NCBI RefSeq assembly: GCF_035046485.1
Contig: NC_085137.1
Coordinates: forward strand, 253,664,733 to 253,728,732
DNA from: Aedes albopictus
Taxonomy: Eukaryota; Arthropoda; Insecta; Diptera; Culicidae
Direction: 5' to 3'
Length of the DNA: 64,000 nt
This document shows positions 57,547 through 64,000 of the stretch, one piece after another. The stretch's first letter is position 1; each line of letters starts with the position of its first letter. Position numbers and translations under genes: made by a program. The notes beneath the pieces were generated by a model, which had not been told where the DNA came from, ran no database searches, and saw only the letters and a program-made list of their open reading frames with translations.

Positions 57547-57956
57547 TAGATTACATATCGTAGCTTTGTATAATGGAAAAAGTTACTGTTACATCCATAG
57601 ACTTTAGGATGTAATCTTAAGAACAATTTGGATGACCTAGGATATCCCAACAGATCTGATACTGTCTATTGAACTTTCAGAAGACTTACTGGACATGATA
57701 GATTATAAATCGTAGCTTTATATAACGAAAAGGTTACTGTTACATCCGTAGACTTTAGGATTTGAACTCAAGAACAGTTTGGATGACCTAGGATATCCCG
57801 ACTGACCTGATACTGTCTATTGAACTTTCAGTAGACTTATTGAACATGATAGATTACAAATCGTAGCTTTGTATAATGAAAGAAGTTACTGATACGTCCA
57901 TAGACTTTAGGATCTAAACTCAAGAACAGTTCGGATTACCTAGAATGTCAAAAAAC
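57547..57956 (+). repeat. Tandem repeat, 151-152-bp period, about 2.7 copies
   Basis: Units start TAGATTA at 57547, 57699 and 57850. Each carries TCGTAGCTTT, TTACTG(T/A)TAC, ATAGACTTTAGGAT, AAGAACA and GATGACCTAGGATATCCC in order. Confidence 0.8.
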
Positions 57957-58190
57957 ATCAACTACATCATGTTCTACCCTTTTCATGATTTTGAGCACCA
58001 AAACCACAGAAATGCGTAGAAAAGGTACTATAATAATGCTTGGAAAAATTCCGGCTTCGCGGCTTAAAAGAGGTAAGCAAATACTACTCTTGTAATAATT
58101 TGTACCCATATTCCTTGCAATCATTCTCAAAACTTTTGATGAAAATTCTGAAGACGCATTTCACGGAAATGTATGGGCTGCAAAACGATG

Positions 58191-60160
58191 CACAGTGGGG
58201 AAAAACCGACCCAAAAAGGCACCTAATTATTGCGGCTGATTGCGATTTTTGAAGCCCGACTTTTCCGAATGGAAGGAATCGATTGATGTGATTGTTTCAT
58301 TCACCGGAATTGAGTGTAAATGTCCATTCTGCCCCATTTTCCCCTAAAAAACACTGTTTTTCTGAATTAAATAATGGTTGCAACTGATTGCGGCTAACCA
58401 ACCAATTTTTTATTGATGTATAATTACAGGTGCATTCTATGGGGCATGTCTCGATCTGTGTCTTTGACTGGAAGTGCCCATTTTGCCTCATTTTCCCCTA
58501 AAAATACTGTTTTTCTGGATTATAAAATAGTTTCAACTGATTGCGGCTAACCAACCATTTTTTTCTTGATGTAGAATTGACAGGAGCATTCTATGGGACA
58601 CACCTTGATTTGTGTCATTGACTGAAAGTACCCATTTTGCCTCATTTTCCGATAAAATACTGTTTTTTTCTGAATTAAAAATTAGTTTCAACTGGTTGCT
58701 GCTTACCTACCATTTTTTCTTGATGTAGAATTGACAGGTACATTTCATGAGGCACACCTTGACCCGTGTCATTGACTGGAAGTGCTTATATTGCCCCATT
58801 TTCCCCTAGAAATACTGTTTTTCTGGATTAAAAAATAGTTTTAACTGATTGCGGCTAACCAATCATTTTCAATCTGATTTAGTGATTCGGCGCATACTTT
58901 GGGACGCACCTCGATCTGTGTCATTGACTGGAAGTACCCATTTTACCCCATTTGCCCCTAAAAATACTATTTTTCTGAATTGGCTTCTTTAGCGATGTTG
59001 AGATAATTCCATATTCTGAATCTGCATGCAAAACTGAGCCGAAATCCAAATTTTCATGAATTTTGGTGCCCGGGAACCTATTTAAAAATCAATTTGAAGT
59101 TTGTATGGGAGCGATTTGTTGAATCACCCCTCGTCGCATTTTGTACTGGGTGGAACTGTCAAACAGTTACTCAGCTGTCAAAAGGTGATTTCAACAAATA
59201 TCTTTGAAATTGATTTTAGGTACCAAAACAAAGTTCTAAAAATCTGAAAAAAATCCTAGTGGCTCAGAAAAAGGTGCTCTTTCGTATAGAATCAAAAAAT
59301 CGATACATTTTTCTTAATTTAAAAACCCAATTAGTGAAATGTTTCACCTGATTGCGGCTAACCAATCGATTTTTACTTTATGTAGAATAAACCGGCGCAT
59401 ATTTTGGGGCACACCTCGTTCTATGTCTTTGAGTGGTGGTGCCTATTTTGCTCCATTTTCACCTAAACTACGGGTTTTCTGGATTTAAAAATAGTTTTAT
59501 TTGATTGCAACTAACCAATATTTTTTCCTGAAATAGAATCGACCTATGCATACTATGGGATACACCTCGCGCTATGCGTTAGTCCGAAATTGCCCGTTTC
59601 CCCTAAAAAAATATTGGTTAGTTGCAATGAATCAATCAATTGAAACTATTTATAAATCCAGAAAATCCGTAGTTTAGAGGGAAATGGAGCAAAATGGGCA
59701 CCACCACCCAAGGACACAGAACGAGGTGCACCTTAAAATATGCGCCGGTTAATTTTACATCAAGTAAAAATTGATTGATTAGCCGCAATCAGTTGATACA
59801 ATCGTTTAATTCAGAAAATAGTATTGTTAGGGGAAAATAAGGCAAAATGGGTACTTCCAGTCAATGACACAGATCAAGGTGTGCCAAAAAAGTATGCGCC
59901 GATTGATTCTACATAAGGTAAAAATTGGTTGGTTAGCCGCAATCAGTTAAAACTATTTTTCAATCCAGAAAAACAGTATTTTTATGGGAAGATGGGTAAA
60001 AATGGGCACTTCCAGTCAATGACACGGATCGAGGTGAGCCTCATGAAATGTACCTGTCAATTCAATATCAAGAAAAAAAATGGTAGGTATGCAGCAATTA
60101 GTTGATACTAATTTTTAATTAAATTAAGGTGCCTTTTTGGGTCGGTTTTTTTCCACTGTG
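58191..60160. mobile_element. 1970-bp Transib-like foldback element with subrepeat arms
   Basis: Both ends begin CACAGTGG and continue AAAAACCGACCCAAAAAGGCACCT inwards in two short pieces that match across the element. CGATG flanks it (58186-58190 and 60161-60165). The arms consist of diverged units of about 155-160 bp (TTGCGGCTAACCAACC, TTGATGTAGAATTGACAGG, ATTGACTGGAAGTGCCCAT, CCCCTAAAAATACTG), direct in the left arm (starting near 58385, 58545, 58690, 58850, 59350) and inverted in the right (about 59635-60110). A 5-bp duplication with a CACWRTG terminus is the signature of Transib transposons (family knowledge). There is no transposase, so it is non-autonomous. Confidence 0.82.
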
Positions 60161-60214
60161 CGATGGGTCGATAATGAGAGTGTACAGCAAAGCTCTGGTT
60201 CTCACAAGTTCCTA

Positions 60215-61084
60215 CACTGAGGCAAAAATACTTAGGAATTTAATAAGTCGCAACTTATGAACGGACGATTTTCATGTTTCATTACTCGCTTATGGATCTC
60301 ATAGTTGTCGTGAACACGTTCCATATCTAGAACTTAAGATTGACATAAGCGACATGGTTGTGAAAAAGCCATAATTAAAATCTATGAAAATCTTTACATT
60401 GAGGCTATGGATTCCAGTACGCTGCGTCCTAGACAAACAAGCATTACTCACAGATCAGTTTTCGGAGCTATCGGACACTCAAAATCAAATTGATTTTATT
60501 TAAGTGCCCATGAATTCTCCCAAATCAACAACAACGATGGAATTATGCGTAAGTAAAATGATCGATTCCTCTTAATTGATCCTAGCGTTTTTCGTAAAAG
60601 TGACAAGAAGCAAGTTTGTGACATAGTATGGTAGAAACAAATAATGCAAACTTGCATTATCAAATGAAAGCACAGTCGAATACGCTCCTTGTCACTTTGT
60701 TTTATGTAGTCGATGAAGAGAAATCGAACATTTTACTTACGCGGTAATTCAAGACACATGACATGAATTGGAGCAGAATTATTTCATCTAAAAATCCTCA
60801 ATATATGTATACAAATATCATTTTGCTTACGACATGACATTCATAATTACTAATATTGATTTCTTTAAGTTTCAGTAGTTGATTTCAATAAGAGCAAACA
60901 TACGATAGTTATAGTTTTGATTCAATGATATCTCTAAGCAAAACTTATGATTTTGATAAGTGACTGGACATAAAATTGTCTCTCTATTAATCATAAGTGA
61001 AATTTATGGCTTTCAACAATAATCGTAGTGTCACCAAATCTTAAGGGGATCTTATGCTCTTCCTAAGTTTTTTTTGCCTCAGTG
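60215..61084. mobile_element. 870-bp TA-flanked foldback element
   Basis: The ends are CACTGAGGCAAAAA and its inverse, with TA on each side (60213-60214 and 61085-61086). Inverted matches recur inward, for example GCGTAAGTAAAATGATCGATT near 60546 facing its inverse near 60725. Copy C (3760-3775, GTTCCTACCTCATG) shows the site before insertion. Confidence 0.8.
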
Positions 61085-61140
61085 TACCTCATGATTCCGC
61101 GGATCAAGCGATGACAAACACCGCCAGCTAAGAGTTGTGT

Positions 61141-61411
61141 CAAAGAATAAAAATAGGGAGAATGCCATCTTTTGCCTTTTTCTATGTAAACGTCAAGCGA
61201 CAAGACAAGTGGCGCTCTCTAAGCGTATCAAGGTGGAAGCTCTCTATAACAGTGTTCGTGATTTGTCATAAGGTGGTGTGCGTATGTTTTGGTACCCGCA
61301 TACAATCAGTAACGCACCGTATAAAGGTTGAACTTTTCTCCCCAGATAGCGCTGCGATTGCATCCCGCCGAGCATCAGTGGAGTGGGCATTCTTGACATA
61401 CTCATTCTTTG
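61141..61411. mobile_element. 271-bp MITE with 7-bp duplication
   Basis: CAAAGAAT...AGAATGCC faces GGCATTCT...ATTCTTTG. GTTGTGT is duplicated (61134-61140 and 61412-61418). The intact site GAGTTGTGTGCTTAG is kept in copy C near 3817-3831. Confidence 0.75.
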
Positions 61412-62037
61412 GTTGTGTGCTTAGCTGGTAGTGCAGCCTGGGCAATGTTGTCCTTCTGACTTCAGCTAAATTGAGGAGGCACGTCTTGAGCATCTGTTTA
61501 CCAAAGAGGTGAGGCTCAAACAGCATCTGTTCTGTCATCCAGCGGCTGAGTAAGAAATGCTGTATCACGCCCAGCTAGATTCAAGGTGGTAGCCCCATCA
61601 GCGTGGTCTTCCCAGTGTTGGTTGAGACGCTAAACAGAACTGGCACGATGGCCCTCCGGGCGGCGAGACAGGAGTGTTAACGTAGGTCCAATAAACCACC
61701 CGTAAAAATCCTCATTACGAATAACATAGGAGAAAATGCGACTCGATACAATCGGCAAAGACCCACGTGACGAAATATGGACTGTGATTGGAAACTTGGA
61801 ACATGAAATTGTAAGTCATTTTGTTTCGCAGGATGTGACAGATTAATCTACGACGAATTACATCCCCGCAACTTCGACATCGGAGCGTTGCAGACTGGAC
61901 AGAAAGTGTGGAAAAGCGGGCATCGAGCGGCTACCTTCTACCAAAGCTGTGACACCACCAATGAACTCGGAACAGGATTTATAGTGTTGTGCAAAATGCG
62001 ACAACGTGTGATCGGGTGACAGCCGATAAACGCAAGG

Positions 62038-62496
62038 ATGTGCATGTTAAGAGTTAAGGGCCGTTTCTTCAACTACAGCATCATCAACGTCCACTGCCCA
62101 CACGAAGGGAGACCTGATGACGAGAAAGAAGCGTTCTACGCACAGTTAGAGCAAACATACGATGGTTGCTCGCCGCGTGACGTGAAAATCGTTGTCGGCG
62201 ACATGAACGCGCAGGTAGGAAAGAAGGAAATGTACAGACCGGTAATCGGGCGAAACAGCCTGTACGCCGTATCGAATGAAAACGGTCAGCGATGCATAAA
62301 CATTGGAGCCTCCCGTGGTGTGGTAGTTCGAAGCACCTTCTTCCCCCGCAAAGATATCCACAAAGCCACCTGGAGATCACCCGACCATCAAACAGAAAAC
62401 CAAATCGACCACGTTCTAATCGACGGTAAATTCTTCTCGGATATAACCAATGTCCGCACATACCGCAGTGCGAATATAGATTCGAGTCACTACTAA
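62038..62496 (+). pseudogene. RTE AP endonuclease remnant of copy D
   Basis: These 152 codons cover the central and C-terminal endonuclease. The metal/catalytic region GDMNAQVG and the IDHVLID strand are present. The N-terminal Asn/Glu region is degraded upstream (61860-62035), and the last conserved His (SSHY, usually SDHY) is followed directly by a stop. Confidence 0.7.
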
Positions 62497-63135
62497 GTCG
62501 CTGTATGCATGAGCTGAAAACTCTCGACAGTCCTTACCACGCGTCGAAGTCGAACGCCGCGGCTCAACATCGAACGGCTGCGTAACGTAGAAGTGGCTCA
62601 AGACTACGCGCAGCAGCTAGCAGTGGCCCTACCAACGGAAGAGCAGCTTCGCGCAGCTACACTTGAAGATGGCTGAAGCGACATCTGATCCGCCATACGT
62701 AGTAGTACCTCGGCTGCAGCACTTGGCTTCACAACTCCGAATCACAGAAACGACTGGTACGACGCCGAATATGATTAGTTGAAAAACGAGAAGCATTCTT
62801 AGCATGGGCCAGAATGGTGTGTCATTACCAAGATTTGGGAGGAGGAAGTATTACCGGAGGAATGGATGGAAGGTACCGTGTATCAAATCTACCAAAAGAG
62901 CCACAAGTTGGATTGCGGGAACTATCGCGCGATCACGGATCACACTACTGAACGCTGCCTACTGACACCGATTGCAAGAGAATCCGTGAGGAAATATCAG
63001 GCTGGATTTATGGGTAAACAACACGCTACAAGGGACCAGATGCTCGCCATCCGTCAGATGTTGCCGGAATGCCGCGAATACAACGTGCCCACACATAACT
63101 TGTTCATCGATTTTACCTCCGCGTGGTACCGGCAG

Positions 63136-64000
63136 GACTGAAACCGGTGGGAACGTTGGTCGAAGGCTGACAGGGATGGGGGTGGCGTTTGCTTCTGCAA
63201 ACCTGAACGTCTGTTCTCCAGGAAGAACGGCTCACAACAGCGTCTGTTCCCCATGTTAAGGGTGGCGGTTCGATATTCAGGACCCAGTGGCAGAAAAGGA
63301 CTCTAAGCTCAACTGTGCATTAAGATCCTTCGGAAAGTAGGAAGCTGGTGTCTGGCCCTGCACGCTAACCATAAAAAAGCAAAAGAAAATCAACAATCGA
63401 CTTCAGCGAACAAAAGGGACTTGCGATTGAAAACTCGGTACCGTAAACCGGGGTTAAATTGATCTCCGGGTTGAAATTGATCAGTCGTTTTTCTCTTAGA
63501 TAAAGCGTACAATAAATAGTGTCCTTCCAAATATCGCTGAGCATCAGATTCCAACAGCACGATACTTGAAAGGAAACTATTTAAAGTATCCCAAATCTAT
63601 ACGAAAAACGTCTGATCAATTTCGACCCGAAGATCAATTTGACCCCGGTTTACGGTACGTGCAACTGCCGATCTCTAAACTTTATTGGGAACACCCGCAT
63701 ACCCACCGATCTACTGTACTGAAGGATCATGGGTTCGTAGCGGAGGTGTGTTACACAGGATCCATGATGCGAACGTTTAGAAGCAATCATACCATCTACC
63801 AGAGCTACGACAACTCACTTGACCTAGGAACAGATTTAATTGTGTTAAAGCGATATACAGAGGCGAATGATCGGTTGGTGGCTGATTGATGAAAAAATGT
63901 GCAGGTTGATAATCAAAAAGAATTCTTCAACTTCAGTATAAGCAACGTGCATAGGCCTTACTACGGAAGCACCGGTGATGACAAGGATGCGTTCAACGCA
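63136..64000 (+). mobile_element. RTE-type LINE, copy E (runs off right edge)
   Basis: The 5' region (GGTGGGAACGTTGGTCG, CTGACAGGGATGGGGG, GGCTCACAACAGCGTCTGTT) matches copy A at 5440-5560. After a MITE at 63441-63655 the endonuclease begins (TGSMMRTFRSNHTIYQSYDN, frame 63566-63889), already with a frame break near 63890. It abuts copy D head to tail. Confidence 0.7.
63441..63655. mobile_element. 215-bp MITE, TIR CCGTAAACCGGGG, TA duplication
   Basis: CCGTAAACCGGGGTTAAATT faces AATTTGACCCCGGTTTACGG. TA lies at 63439-63440 and 63656-63657. Copy B near 12700-12715 keeps the uninterrupted sequence (CGGTACGTGGAACTGC on the minus strand). Confidence 0.82.

Larger units (their letters stand above)
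60166..63135 (+). mobile_element. RTE-type LINE, copy D, decayed and interrupted
   Basis: It belongs to the same subfamily as copy C. Its 5' region is cut by the foldback 58191-60160, the element 60215-61084 and the MITE 61141-61411. The endonuclease frame 62038-62496 contains [47 protein letters not shown] and RSANIDSSHY, ended by TAA. The linker is mostly deleted (62500-62815). An RT piece follows at 62820-63130 (GNYRAITDHTTERC, QAGFMG, HNLFIDFTSA), with stops. Confidence 0.75.

Noticed and set aside
58191..60160. CRISPR-like array in the subrepeats
   Set aside because: Units are diverged, 155-160 bp, inverted between arms and flanked by TIRs and a target duplication; the genome is eukaryotic.

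Overview
The window looks like genomic DNA of a mosquito, most likely Aedes. It is AT-rich with short (58-66 bp) introns. It carries tRNA-derived SINEs of the Aedes Feilai type, JAM1-like RTE LINEs, LOA-type fragments, BEL and Ty3/gypsy elements, and many inverted-repeat DNA elements. Family names come from recognised sequence features; no database search was possible.

The only host gene I can support lies on the minus strand from about 21,872 down past base 1. I reconstruct five coding exons: 21872-19950, 19883-19731, 19672-19572, 2375-2278 and 2218 to beyond 1. All joins keep the frame and use GT/AG. The product has a 641-codon Ser-rich first exon, three xDQK repeats, a cysteine motif split across a splice junction ([13 protein letters not shown]), and then a long array of 29-residue repeats. 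The cysteine motif plus Pro/Lys-rich repeats suggest the SAXO/MAP6 family of microtubule-stabilising proteins (inference). Its 17.2-kb third intron holds most of the transposons in the first 19 kb.

Intron, 2.4-19.6 kb: a Feilai SINE; an internally deleted RTE copy (copy C, 3.7-4.6 kb); a full-length but broken RTE copy (copy A, 5.3-8.5 kb); and a three-level nest. In the nest a BEL element (8687-18558, 5-bp TSD) contains a foldback element (9227-15012, 8-bp TSD), which contains a minus-strand RTE (copy B, 9777-13005, 15-bp TSD).

Upstream of the gene, 22-27 kb: the gene's 5' flank, LOA-type LINE fragments, and a SINE split by a TA-flanked MITE. From 27,364 to 38,073 lies a Ty3/gypsy element on the minus strand with near-identical 724/726-bp LTRs and a 4-bp TSD. 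It has a gag ORF, a pol broken in the integrase, and a textbook -1 frameshift signal. A 1.25-kb foldback sits in its leader.

38-57 kb is layered repeat DNA. Two decayed copies of one non-LTR element (39.8-41.9 and 51.7-54.6 kb) are each flanked by very long direct repeats (217 bp and about 73 bp). A young 5'-truncated CR1/Jockey-like LINE sits inside one of those repeats. A 5.8-kb long-TIR element (45022-50816) has 1.1-kb arms. A GC-rich 1.1-kb island near 56 kb is unidentified.

57-64 kb: a tandem repeat, then a 1970-bp foldback whose ends read CACAGTG with a 5-bp TSD (Transib-like). Two further inverted-repeat elements follow, all three inserted in the 5' region of another RTE copy (copy D). 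The intact counterpart of that region survives as copy C at 3.7 kb. Copy E runs off the right edge with its own MITE insertion.
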